Below are positions 1 to 7,625 of a stretch of DNA of 64,000 bases, in pieces. The notes under the pieces are model-generated. The model did no database searches and was not told where the DNA came from. It saw nothing but the letters and a program-made list of their open reading frames with translations. This stretch comes from an uncultured Bacteroides sp. Lineage in GTDB: Bacteria > Bacteroidota > Bacteroidia > Bacteroidales > Bacteroidaceae. Positions within the stretch are counted from its first letter, which is position 1. The number at the start of each line of letters is the position of its first letter. The translations under genes were made by a program, and so were the position numbers. The stretch is taken from the NCBI GenBank assembly GCA_900551445.1, contig URWA01000006.1:1-64000 (forward strand), written 5' to 3'.

Positions 1-142
1 TTCAATCATTCCATGACGGGAGGGAAGAAATTACAGTAAGTGCCGAGTTCTGGATTGATAGCATACCATAAAAACGACAATACGATAAAAAATAGCATCT
101 TAAAAAGATAGGAATAAATGGATTTTAGATACTTTAGAAAAC

Positions 143-952
143 TTAGAAAAAAAATGTATACTTTTTTTTCTGCATCGCATCAAACCTCTTAATTTCCAAA
201 GAAAGTGATTTCTTCAACTGACCAGCCATGAAGTCCAAGAATGGCTGATTGGTTTCCTCTTCTTGTGATTGTCGTAAGGCAGAAATATACTCTTCCCTAT
301 CTTCCTTAAATATCTTAGTCGGAAAGAGGTTATGGCAAAACTGGATGTAATTCATCAGCAGACGGGCAGTTCTTCCGTTGCCATCTACCCACGGATGAAT
401 AGTCACCAAGTTAAGATGAACATTGAAACTTAGTTCGTATCGTTCCCGAAATGTTCCCACTGTCTTTTGCTTTTCCTGTAATAAGGTGCAAAATTCATCT
501 ATTTTGGCAGGGACTTTCTGATAACTCATATAAGATCGTCCACCAATACCAGCCGTCACGCCACACAAGCGAAATTCACCTTTTGAAGAATCAAAAGAGC
601 CCCCCATAACATTATAAATACTGCCTGTCGTACGCATCAATGTCGAATTCAACTTTTGCAAAAACGCTGAATTAATTGGCTTCTTACATTTGGCTTCCTC
701 TTTGGCAAACTCATAAGCTTTCTTTAAGTCCTCATTCATCAAATGATATACCAAAGGTTTCCCTTTAGCTGTCAATCCCTCATCGAAAAGCATTTGTGCC
801 TCCGCTTCGGTGAGTGTAGAACCCTCAATTGCTGTAGAATGGGTAATAAGAGAATAGAGGTAGTACTTTTCAAAGTCCATCGCTTCACTAATACCAAGTT
901 GCTGAAACTTCTGGTATAACTGTTCAATCTCTTGCCAAACACCTTGTTCCAT
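143..952 (-). CDS. Fic-domain protein AMPylase, self-inhibited type
   Basis: Fic enzymes transfer a nucleotide phosphate group, usually AMP from ATP, to a hydroxyl of a target protein. The 269-residue chain shows the core loop HPWVDGNGRTAR at residues 186-197, with catalytic His186, Asp190 and the phosphate-binding GNGR. Near the N-terminus S39-xxx-E43-G44 fits the (S/T)xxxE(G/N) inhibitory helix; in class II Fic proteins this lies before the core and blocks ATP binding through its Glu. No antitoxin-like partner gene is adjacent, which agrees with inhibition in cis. The ATG used sits just downstream of a good promoter. The gene is on the 3' side of a tRNA-Leu, a common place for acquired DNA, so transfer is possible but not shown. 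The target cannot be read from the sequence. Confidence 0.9.
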   Translation of the reverse strand: MEQGVWQEIEQLYQKFQQLGISEAMDFEKYYLYSLITHSTAIEGSTLTEAEAQMLFDEGLTAKGKPLVYHLMNEDLKKAYEFAKEEAKCKKPINSAFLQKLNSTLMRTTGSIYNVMGGSFDSSKGEFRLCGVTAGIGGRSYMSYQKVPAKIDEFCTLLQEKQKTVGTFRERYELSFNVHLNLVTIHPWVDGNGRTARLLMNYIQFCHNLFPTKIFKEDREEYISALRQSQEEETNQPFLDFMAGQLKKSLSLEIKRFDAMQKKKYTFFF

Positions 953-983
953 TGACGTTTATTTAATTGGATTTATTTCTTTT

Positions 984-1015
984 CAAAGGTAGTGTATTTG
1001 TATTGTGTAGCCAAA
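984..1015 (-). promoter_or_regulatory. Promoter of the Fic gene
   Basis: On the minus strand TACCTTTG (984-991) is preceded by TTTG (1012-1015) with a 20-base spacer, matching the Bacteroides primary sigma consensus TTTG / 19-21 / TAnnTTTG. It lies about 32 bases upstream of the Fic ATG. Confidence 0.65.
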
Positions 1016-1049
1016 GAAAATAATGATTTACTACTATATTTTTTGCGCC

Positions 1050-1071
1050 TGTGGGGAAAATGTGGGGAAAA
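1050..1071. repeat. Perfect 11-bp tandem duplication next to tRNA-Leu
   Basis: TGTGGGGAAAA occurs twice back to back (1050-1060 and 1061-1071), about 60 bases beyond the 3' end of tRNA-Leu and between its terminator and the Fic promoter. Short direct repeats near a tRNA 3' end can be arm-type sites of a tyrosine integrase, but no integrase gene is in the window. Confidence 0.6.
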
Positions 1072-1082
1072 ATCAGACAATT

Positions 1083-1123
1083 AAAAAGGCTAAGTAATTG
1101 ATAATTCATTACTTAGCCTTTTA
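1083..1123 (-). terminator. Terminator of tRNA-Leu
   Basis: Inverted repeat AAAGGCTAAGTAAT / ATTACTTAGCCTTT with a short loop directly after the tRNA; on the minus strand the stem ends in a T-rich run. The symmetric A/T flanks mean it could work in both directions. Confidence 0.75.
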
Positions 1124-1128
1124 ATCTG

Positions 1129-1212
1129 TACCCAGACCCGGGGTCGAACCGGGATGGATGTTACTCCACTGGTGTTTGAGACCAGCGCGTCTACCGATTC
1201 CGCCATCTGGGC
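1129..1212 (-). tRNA. tRNA-Leu (anticodon CAA)
   Basis: The minus strand folds into an 84-nt class II tRNA. The acceptor stem GCCCAGA pairs with TCTGGGT and the discriminator base is A at 1129. The anticodon arm is CTGGT-CTCAAAC-ACCAG with anticodon CAA. The T arm contains GGTTCGACCC, and an extra arm is present as expected for Leu. CCA is not encoded, so the 3' end needs the CCA-adding enzyme, whose likely gene is at 23480-24910. It reads codon UUG. Confidence 0.95.
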
Positions 1213-1232
1213 ATAATTTTCGATTGCGAGTG

Positions 1233-1262
1233 CAAAGGTACACATCTTTTCCGATATTGCAA
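1233..1262 (-). promoter_or_regulatory. Promoter of tRNA-Leu
   Basis: Minus-strand TACCTTTG (1233-1240) and TTG (1260-1262) are separated by 19 bases, a near-perfect Bacteroides promoter about 20 bases upstream of the mature tRNA 5' end. Confidence 0.7.
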
Positions 1263-1378
1263 GGATTCCCGCCGAAAAAAACGAAAAAAAGTTTTCTAAC
1301 ACTATTTAGAATCCTTTTCTGACGTTTCTTGCAAAATAAACTTTATCTTAGCATAAAACTTTAACGCTAGCATCTACC

Positions 1379-2425
1379 ATGGACAGTAAGAATTTTTATT
1401 GCATCATCATGGCCGGAGGAACCGGGCGTCGGTTCTGGCCATATAGCCGCAAAGCCTTACCCAAACAATTCCTCGACTTCTTTGGAACTGGGCAGACGCT
1501 CTTGCAACAGACTTACGAAAGATACAAGCAAATACTTCCTGCGGAGAATATTTTCATCACTACCAACCAGCATTACAGGGAACTGGTACTGAACTCGCTC
1601 CCCGACTTCAAAGAATCACAGCTCATCGTAGAGGAAGAACACCGAAATACGGCTCCTGCCATCGCATACGCTTCGTATGTCATCCAGAAAATCAACCCTG
1701 ACGCAAGTATCGTCGTCGCCCCGTCCGACCACCTGATTCTCAAAATGGATGAGTTCAAACGGGATATCCTGAAATCACTGGAATTTGCTTCCCGCACGGA
1801 CAAACTTCTGACACTGGGCATCAAACCCAGCTATCCGGAAACGGGTTACGGCTATATCCAGATTTCTGAAGAAGATAAGGAAGAAGACTTCTATAAAGTC
1901 AAAACGTTCGTTGAAAAACCGCTGCGGGAATTTGCGGAGGTGTTCGTACAGAGCAATGAATTTTACTGGAACTCGGGCATCTTTGTATGGCATGTCAATA
2001 CCATTCTGAAGGCGTTTCATGAAATGATGGCGGATGTATGTCCGCAAGTGGAATGTGACATGCCGAAGTTCAGCACGTGTCCGAACAGTTCCATCGACTA
2101 CAGCATCATGGAAAAGGCGAACAATGTGTACGTGTTATTGTGTGACTTCGGATGGGCGGACATTGGCACATGGAACTCGCTCTACGATGCCTCACCGAAG
2201 GATGAGAACCAGAATGTGACTACACACAGCAACACGTTGTTGTACAACTGCAAGGGAAATATCATCATGACGCCGAAGGACAAATTGGTCGTAGTACAGG
2301 ACTTGGAAAACTACCTGATCGCCGAACAGGGAAACGCCTTGCTCATCTGCAAGAAGGATGACCAGAATGCAATCCGGAAATTCGTCAACGATGCGGAAAT
2401 GAAATTCGGAGAACAATACTCATAA
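1379..2425 (+). CDS. manC: Mannose-1-phosphate guanylyltransferase
   Basis: Makes GDP-mannose from mannose 1-phosphate and GTP in the cytoplasm, the donor for mannose and GDP-fucose in capsule, LPS and glycoproteins. The 348-residue protein has the nucleotidyltransferase signature AGGTGRRFWPYSR at about residues 12-24 followed by KALPKQF, the sugar-phosphate loop FVEKP near residue 178, and DFGWADIGTW near residue 255, all typical of the family. It is the short form, without the C-terminal phosphomannose isomerase domain of bifunctional ManC/AlgA. It appears to be transcribed alone; a terminator follows and the next gene converges on it. TATCTTAG just upstream of the start is a weak promoter candidate. 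Naming it manC rather than another symbol is conventional. Confidence 0.92.
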   Translation: MDSKNFYCIIMAGGTGRRFWPYSRKALPKQFLDFFGTGQTLLQQTYERYKQILPAENIFITTNQHYRELVLNSLPDFKESQLIVEEEHRNTAPAIAYASYVIQKINPDASIVVAPSDHLILKMDEFKRDILKSLEFASRTDKLLTLGIKPSYPETGYGYIQISEEDKEEDFYKVKTFVEKPLREFAEVFVQSNEFYWNSGIFVWHVNTILKAFHEMMADVCPQVECDMPKFSTCPNSSIDYSIMEKANNVYVLLCDFGWADIGTWNSLYDASPKDENQNVTTHSNTLLYNCKGNIIMTPKDKLVVVQDLENYLIAEQGNALLICKKDDQNAIRKFVNDAEMKFGEQYS

Positions 2426-2457
2426 ACCGCAAAAAGCAATCCGTCCATTCAGATAAT

Positions 2458-2502
2458 AAAAACGGTCTGCCGCTTTCCTCGAAGAAAGAAGCAGACCGTT
2501 TT
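2458..2502. terminator. Bidirectional terminator between convergent genes
   Basis: Stem AAAACGGTCTGC / GCAGACCGTTTT with a loop of about 20 bases. It lies between the convergent mannose-1-phosphate guanylyltransferase and TonB-dependent receptor genes and has A and T runs suited to both directions. Confidence 0.8.
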
Positions 2503-2519
2503 CTTATGTCGTCTTATTC

Positions 2520-4895
2520 TCAATATTCAAAAGTAATGCCCAGTGTGGGAAGCAGGGTACCGCTTTCCTGACGGATGGATTTCATGACGTAACGCTGCTC
2601 GGCCAACGGAGCGGAAGGGTTTTCAATCTGCCCCGTACTCATCAGGGCATCCGGCCGACGCAACTTACTGGCTGTGATATTCTGTATATCGAGGTAAAAA
2701 CCCAGCATGCATTTCTTCAGATAAAAGGTTTTGTCTACCCGCACATCCAACTGGCCGAACACGGGGAGACGCTCCTGGTTGTAACGGCTGTAGTCGTAAT
2801 AAGCCCGTCCCTGTACGTCCCAGGCCTCCACCAGAGACGATTTTGCCTCATCATAGGGAGTGTACGGAGAACCTCCGATACAGCTGACTTTGGCACCCAG
2901 GCTCCAGTGCTTGGGGAAATTGTAAGTACCACTCACGTTCAGGATGAAACGGTTGTCCCAGGCAGAAGGCACATAGCTGCCTTGCTTGCCGTCCTTGAAC
3001 TCACTTTTGAAAATGGTCAGTGAAGAAGAGAGGTTCAGTTTCTGTGTCAGCAACCATTTGAACATCAGTTCCGCTCCGTAGGAACGTCCCTTGGCCTCGG
3101 AAGAAAGAGCTTCGTTGCCAATCGTCCCGTAGTCATTTCCCTTGCACGACAAAGGTATCTGGTCGGACAAAGAGAACGGCATGTTTCCATAGAGTTTGTA
3201 GAAACCTTCCACCGTGAACTCCATGTTTTCATTAGGGGTCCAGGACAGTCCCACACTCTCCTGCGACACGGAGATGTAATCCAAGTGTTTGTTCACGTAG
3301 TCTCCAGCTTCTCCCTTGAAGCCCAAGGCGGTGTAAGAAGGCAGCTGGTAGTACAGCCCCACATGACCGCTCAGGAACAGTCCGTCGGCCAGGCGATAGG
3401 ACACGGACAGACGGGGAGAAAGCTGGCGCCACAGCTCTTTCATCTTGTCGCTGTAATTGTTGCCATCGGTACGCACGCCAATGGAAGCAGTGAAACTTTT
3501 GTCGGGAGCCGCATAATCGATGGAGGCAAACAGTCCCCACCGCCAGAGGGAAAGGTCAGTGTGATAATTGTATTCCCGAAGTGCATCGGCAAATATCTTC
3601 CGGTATTCATCGCTTTTGTAGCGGGAATAGTTCAGGTCAAAACCGGCTTTTACCTTCCACACACTCCACGAGGACGTATTCTCCATTCGCAGTTTAGTCT
3701 CCTGTTCCACAGAACCCAAATGCAGCGTCAGATTGTCCTCACTGCTTTCATCGTTGTTACGGTATTTGATGTTCCGGTTGTTCAGATAGCTCTGACTCAG
3801 CACGATGGTCTGCACATGTATAGGGGTATAATGCCGGTACACCCCGCCTACGGTATAGGTTTCCTGCTCTATCTTGGGAAGGTAACTGAGCATGTATTCG
3901 GCATCCTCGCCTTCAATACCCAGATTCAGTTTCATGCGGTCAAGGCCTCCCAGTCCGAGCAAAGTCAGTTCATTGTGACTGTCGAAACGGGTTTTCAGCT
4001 TGAAGGAAGCATCGGTGTACGCAGGCAAGAAAGGCAGCCCCAGCACCTTGAACAAAGCCTGCAAGTAGGACTGACGGACCGACACCAAGTAGGAGGTCTT
4101 TTTACCCAGATGCCCGTTGGAACTCAAAGAGACTTCCGAAGCACCCAAAGTGGCTTTCAAGGAGTTCCGCTCCATGTCGCCATCGCGCAGACTGAAATCC
4201 AACACACTGCTCAAGGCATTGCCTCTGTCGGCCGGGAAGGCCCCGCTGTAAAACTTCACACTACGAATCAAATCGGCATCAATCAGTCCGACCGGCCCGC
4301 CGGAAGCACCCTGGGTACTGAAATGGTTGATGTTCGGAATTTCCACCCCATCCAGATAGAAACGGTTCTCCGAAGGACCACCGCCTCGCACAATCAAGTC
4401 ATTACGGTAGCCGATGGGAGAAAAAGCCACTCCCGGATAATTCTGCACCACCTTTGAGATGTCGCGGTTGGCACCCGGAGCTTTCTCTATCTCCTGCAAA
4501 CCGATGACCCGCAGGCTGACCGGACTCTCCACCACTTTCTGAAAGGGAGAGGCAGTGACCACCACTTCATTCAGGGAGGTATTTTCTTCCTCCAGCTCAA
4601 TCTGCACATAGGGAGTGACATGGTTCACACGATATTCGGGAGTCAGTGCCGTTTTATATCCCAGAAACGAGGCCTGCAGGCGATAGATGCCCGGAGGCAC
4701 CTGCGTAATGGTAAAGTTTCCATTGCTGTCGGTCGAAGCGCCGATACCCAGCCCCACCACCAGCACGTTCACAAACTCCAGCGGTTGGCGGGTGGATTTG
4801 TCAATCACGGTTCCTTTTATCTGATATTCAACAGCAAACATTTTCAGCACAAAGCACAAGAAAAGGATAAAGGGAGCAATTCGTTTGTAAAACAT
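2520..4895 (-). CDS. TonB-dependent outer membrane receptor with CarboxypepD_reg-like N-domain
   Basis: Outer membrane importer powered by TonB. After a signal peptide (about residues 1-21) comes a CarboxypepD_reg-like beta-sandwich (about 25-105, IKGTVIDKSTRQPLEFVNV). A plug domain follows (about 125-230; NEVVVTASPFQKVV, then GGGPSENRFYLDGVEIP), and then a barrel ending in an aromatic residue (GITFEY). At 791 residues it is shorter than SusC proteins, and no SusD gene is adjacent, so it belongs to the non-Sus TonB receptors that take up metals, cofactors or peptides. The ligand cannot be told. A GTG six bases upstream (4901) is in frame, but the ATG at 4895 gives the better signal peptide. 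It appears monocistronic, with a terminator on each side. Confidence 0.88.
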   Translation of the reverse strand: MFYKRIAPFILFLCFVLKMFAVEYQIKGTVIDKSTRQPLEFVNVLVVGLGIGASTDSNGNFTITQVPPGIYRLQASFLGYKTALTPEYRVNHVTPYVQIELEEENTSLNEVVVTASPFQKVVESPVSLRVIGLQEIEKAPGANRDISKVVQNYPGVAFSPIGYRNDLIVRGGGPSENRFYLDGVEIPNINHFSTQGASGGPVGLIDADLIRSVKFYSGAFPADRGNALSSVLDFSLRDGDMERNSLKATLGASEVSLSSNGHLGKKTSYLVSVRQSYLQALFKVLGLPFLPAYTDASFKLKTRFDSHNELTLLGLGGLDRMKLNLGIEGEDAEYMLSYLPKIEQETYTVGGVYRHYTPIHVQTIVLSQSYLNNRNIKYRNNDESSEDNLTLHLGSVEQETKLRMENTSSWSVWKVKAGFDLNYSRYKSDEYRKIFADALREYNYHTDLSLWRWGLFASIDYAAPDKSFTASIGVRTDGNNYSDKMKELWRQLSPRLSVSYRLADGLFLSGHVGLYYQLPSYTALGFKGEAGDYVNKHLDYISVSQESVGLSWTPNENMEFTVEGFYKLYGNMPFSLSDQIPLSCKGNDYGTIGNEALSSEAKGRSYGAELMFKWLLTQKLNLSSSLTIFKSEFKDGKQGSYVPSAWDNRFILNVSGTYNFPKHWSLGAKVSCIGGSPYTPYDEAKSSLVEAWDVQGRAYYDYSRYNQERLPVFGQLDVRVDKTFYLKKCMLGFYLDIQNITASKLRRPDALMSTGQIENPSAPLAEQRYVMKSIRQESGTLLPTLGITFEY

Positions 4896-4914
4896 AGGCA
4901 CACAATATTTCGAT

Positions 4915-4972
4915 AAAAAAATCAGGTGCGGTTTCCAAAAATCTCAGTTTTCTGAAAACCACACCTGAAAAA
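4915..4972 (-). terminator. Terminator after the greA-HIT operon
   Basis: On the minus strand CAGGTGTGGTTT pairs with GAAACCGCACCTG across a loop and is followed by a run of T, directly downstream of the HIT gene. Confidence 0.75.
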
Positions 4973-5015
4973 TACGAAGAATACTTTATATTTAAGGTAT
5001 TTTTTTAGAAGAAAA

Positions 5016-5423
5016 TTATTTGCTTTCAGCGTTCCAAGCCTCGTTGATGGCCTTGGCTATTGCGGTAAACTCTTCTTGAGAGAACTGCAGCTTGGGATTG
5101 GAGAACAGCATGTCCGATTCCTTCTGGATAGGAATCAAATGAATGTGCGCATGGGGAACTTCCAGCCCGATGACCGCTTCACCCACCTTCTTGCATGGGA
5201 AAGCCTTCTGAATGGCCAATGCCACATGTTTGGCAAACACATGCATCTGAGCCAGTTCGTCATCACTCAGGTCGTAAATGTAATCTACTTCCCGTTTGGG
5301 CACTACCAGCGTATGTCCTTTTACCAGCGGATTGATATCCAAGAAAGCATAAAACTTGTCATTCTCAGCCACCTTGTAGCTGGGAATCTCACCTGCAATG
5401 ATTTTACTGAATATTGTTGCCAT
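5016..5423 (-). CDS. HIT family nucleotide-binding protein
   Basis: Small cytoplasmic hydrolase or transferase of the histidine triad superfamily, HINT branch, which cleaves phosphoramidates and dinucleoside polyphosphates such as AMP-lysine. The 135-residue protein has the triad HAHIHL at residues 91-96 (His91, His93, His95) preceded by GLEVP, and the N-terminal FSKIIAGEIPSYKV helix-strand typical of HINT proteins. It starts 53 bases after greA on the same strand, so the two are probably co-transcribed, a pairing common in Bacteroidetes. The physiological substrate is not known for this subgroup. Confidence 0.93.
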   Translation of the reverse strand: MATIFSKIIAGEIPSYKVAENDKFYAFLDINPLVKGHTLVVPKREVDYIYDLSDDELAQMHVFAKHVALAIQKAFPCKKVGEAVIGLEVPHAHIHLIPIQKESDMLFSNPKLQFSQEEFTAIAKAINEAWNAESK

Positions 5424-5476
5424 ATTGATAGAATATTAAATAAGGCAAGCCCGCCGGAGCAGACCTGCCTTACAAA

Positions 5477-5941
5477 TTAAAATGATATACCTGTAATCTC
5501 CAATGAGATTTTTCCCTGCGGGATAGTGATTTCTGCCACTTCACCTACTTTCTTGCCCAGCAAACCCTGTGCAATCGGCGTATTGACGGAAATCTTGCCT
5601 TGCTTCAGATTGGCTTCGCTTTCGGATACGATGGTATAAGCCATCTTCATGCCGGTCTTCACGTTCTTCAATTCCACACGGCTCAGAATCTGTACCGTAT
5701 CGGTTTTCAATTTGGATGTATCAATAATCTTGGCATCGCCGATGGTTGCCTTCAACTGGTTGATCTTCATCTCCAGCATACCCTGAGCCTCTTTTGCCGC
5801 ATCGTATTCTGCATTTTCCGACAAGTCACCCTTGTCACGAGCCTCCGCAATGGCAGCGACAATCTTTGGACGCTCCACTGATTCCAGTTGTTTCAATTCG
5901 GCCACCAGCTTCTGATAGCCTTCTTCTGACATGTAAGCCAT
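5477..5941 (-). CDS. greA: Transcription elongation factor GreA
   Basis: Rescues backtracked RNA polymerase by stimulating cleavage of the extruded transcript 3' end. The 154-residue protein is close to the usual length of about 157. An N-terminal coiled coil (about residues 1-75) holds the tip acidic region DKGDLSENAEYDAAKE near 37-52, where Asp and Glu act at the polymerase active site. The C-terminal FKBP-like domain ends in PQGKISLEITGISF. It is first in an apparent two-gene operon with the HIT gene. Upstream lies a MITE-like repeat whose left end starts about 57 bases before the ATG, so the element may supply or disturb its promoter; TACTTTTA is the only -7-like match seen. Confidence 0.95.
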   Translation of the reverse strand: MAYMSEEGYQKLVAELKQLESVERPKIVAAIAEARDKGDLSENAEYDAAKEAQGMLEMKINQLKATIGDAKIIDTSKLKTDTVQILSRVELKNVKTGMKMAYTIVSESEANLKQGKISVNTPIAQGLLGKKVGEVAEITIPQGKISLEITGISF

Positions 5942-5997
5942 AATTTTTCTCCTTAAATATTTTCGTTATTAATTGATTTGTTTCGATAAAAGTAAAG

Positions 5998-6141
5998 GGC
6001 TGTCCAAAATAAAAACCGCCTATCACAAAAGTAAAGTCATTCTGAACGAAGAGCGAACCCTAGATGAATAGATAAACAAACGGATTCTTCACTTTGTTCA
6101 GAATGACAATCTGACAATTCAATTTTTATTTTGATACAGCC
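5998..6141. mobile_element. MITE-like element with nested inverted repeats
   Basis: A 144-base segment between greA and the redoxin-like gene is bounded by imperfect terminal inverted repeats. The left end reads GGCTGTCCAAAATAAAAA (5998-6015); the right end, reverse-complemented, reads GGCTGTATCAAAATAAAAA (6123-6141). Inside is a second perfect inverted pair, GTCATTCTGAAC (6036-6047) and GTTCAGAATGAC (6096-6107). There is no coding capacity. GGCTGT-type ends resemble transposon termini. No clear target-site duplication is visible, so this is a probable non-autonomous element or a large REP-type hairpin. In either case it may end transcripts from both sides. Confidence 0.6.
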
Positions 6142-6229
6142 TCTCTTGCACAGAGTCTTATATCTTGGGAGCAAAGATAAATCTTTTTATGATACCAGTC
6201 AAGTTTATCAATGCATGCTTTTCAACATG

Positions 6230-7375
6230 TTACAACAATTTCTTGATGGCTTCTTCCATATTGCTCTTCTCATCAAGACGCAAAGTCAACTCGTTGTTGC
6301 GATTTACCAAGAAGGCTGTCGGCAACTGGGTTACTCCATACAAGCTTATATAATTTGAATAAGTGCCTTGCGGGTCACGTACGCAAATCCACGGCAGGTT
6401 GTCGGCTGCGGTTTTCCAGAAATGTTCGTCCGCATCCAAAGAAATCTGATAAATCTCCAGCCCCTGTGAAGCATATTTATCATACAGCTCACGCAAAGCC
6501 AGATTGCGGGCCCCTGAAACAGCAGATGCATACACCGTGAAATCCACCAATACCACCTTTCCTTTCAAGTCGGTCAGATGATGGGTTTTCCCTTTCAAAT
6601 CCTTCAATTCAATATCGATGATAGAAGTCTCCTTAATCTTATCTACAGGAATATCGACATTCTGCACCTGAGGTGTACGGGTATTCTTCATACCTTTGAT
6701 AACCATATTATACAGGTTACGGGAACGGTCGGCGTGAGGATACATATTATTCAGACTGGTAGCCACTGCCGCAAAACATTTCACGTCTTCCTTGTTGGTC
6801 AGCGGATCGAAAATCATGTATCCGTTCAGTTCCTGAAACAGGGCAAAATAAGCATACGCTTTATTAGGTTCCGCAAAAATATAATTACGCTTTACATTAT
6901 TCTTATAAGCATTGACCAGTGAAACCAAGCTGTCCTGTGCAATGCCTGCCGGCAGTCCGGAACGTCCCAGCTGGTTTACCTTGTCCTGCAAATCTGCCTG
7001 CAGCAAAACCAGTTCCTTAATCTTCTGGTTGTTTTCCGAACCTTCCACCTGATAGGCTGTGGCAAATCCATTGGCATCTGCATTCACTTTTACGGTCTCC
7101 GTAGAATCGACCACAAAATTAATCACCTGATTGTCCAAGCGAAGCCGATAGAAATCCGGCGCATCCGGACGAGCCTCGGAGAAATGGAACGAACCACCGT
7201 CATTCAGCTTGACAGAATCAAGTGCCACAATTCCTTCCAGACCGGTCTGCTCCAAATACAACATTTTATCAGCCGCACCGGCCACGGTTCCTTCTACGTT
7301 GAAAGAAGGTTCATTGTTGCAGGCCACCAACCCCGCCGACAACAATGCCACAAACAGATAAGTATTTCTTTTCAT
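6230..7375 (-). CDS. DUF4369/thioredoxin-like lipoprotein lacking the CXXC pair
   Basis: Envelope lipoprotein with the layout of Bacteroidetes TlpA/ResA-like redoxins. It has a signal peptide with lipobox (GLVAC, Cys19), a DUF4369 beta-domain (about residues 25-125), a helical linker and a thioredoxin fold (about 255-381) with KGKVVLVDF and the cis-Pro segment TQLPTAFLV. The catalytic WCxxC is missing: the matching stretch is YASAVSGAR at residues 282-290, so both redox cysteines are replaced (V286 and A289 by alignment with WCGPCR). Thiol-disulfide exchange by the usual mechanism is therefore unlikely; a binding or scaffold role is possible. The frame is intact and the rest of the fold is conserved, so it is not an obvious pseudogene. 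It has its own promoter. Confidence 0.85.
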   Translation of the reverse strand: MKRNTYLFVALLSAGLVACNNEPSFNVEGTVAGAADKMLYLEQTGLEGIVALDSVKLNDGGSFHFSEARPDAPDFYRLRLDNQVINFVVDSTETVKVNADANGFATAYQVEGSENNQKIKELVLLQADLQDKVNQLGRSGLPAGIAQDSLVSLVNAYKNNVKRNYIFAEPNKAYAYFALFQELNGYMIFDPLTNKEDVKCFAAVATSLNNMYPHADRSRNLYNMVIKGMKNTRTPQVQNVDIPVDKIKETSIIDIELKDLKGKTHHLTDLKGKVVLVDFTVYASAVSGARNLALRELYDKYASQGLEIYQISLDADEHFWKTAADNLPWICVRDPQGTYSNYISLYGVTQLPTAFLVNRNNELTLRLDEKSNMEEAIKKLL

Positions 7376-7423
7376 ACCTGATTATTTTCTTTTTATCTCA
7401 CAATCTAATGTAAATTCAAGGTG

Positions 7424-7453
7424 CAAAGATACGGCTTTTCACGATGTCACAAA
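7424..7453 (-). promoter_or_regulatory. Promoter of the redoxin-like lipoprotein gene
   Basis: Minus-strand TATCTTTG (7424-7431) with TTTG (7450-7453) 18 bases upstream; the start codon is about 50 bases downstream. Confidence 0.6.
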
Positions 7454-7579
7454 GTTTTTAAAAGATAAATCCATCATCAAACGTACGAAATTAGGTCTTT
7501 TTGTCACAAATAATTGGATAAAAAGCACTTCACCCTGAAACTTTTGGCTAAATACCTGCTTTTATCCACAATAAAACAC

Positions 7580-7587
7580 TATCTTTG
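7580..7587 (+). promoter_or_regulatory. -7 element of the pnp promoter
   Basis: TATCTTTG lies 38 bases before the pnp ATG. No convincing -33 element was found. The roughly 125 bases between this site and the divergent promoter are AT-rich with no other signal seen. Confidence 0.5.
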
Positions 7588-7625
7588 TACGCTTTTTTAG
7601 ATGAAATAATATTAAATCAATTTTT

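Noticed and set aside
6..98. Minus-strand frame of 30 codons at the left edge with a hydrophobic start (MLFFIVLSFLWYA)
   Set aside because: Too short, no promoter, no family and close to the window edge; could be a remnant but nothing supports a gene.
1090..1302. 70-codon minus-strand frame across tRNA-Leu
   Set aside because: It reads through the tRNA gene, its promoter and terminator; no protein-like features.
3285..4457. 390-codon frame antisense to the TonB-dependent receptor
   Set aside because: No domain or signal; a by-product of the codon usage of the real gene on the other strand.
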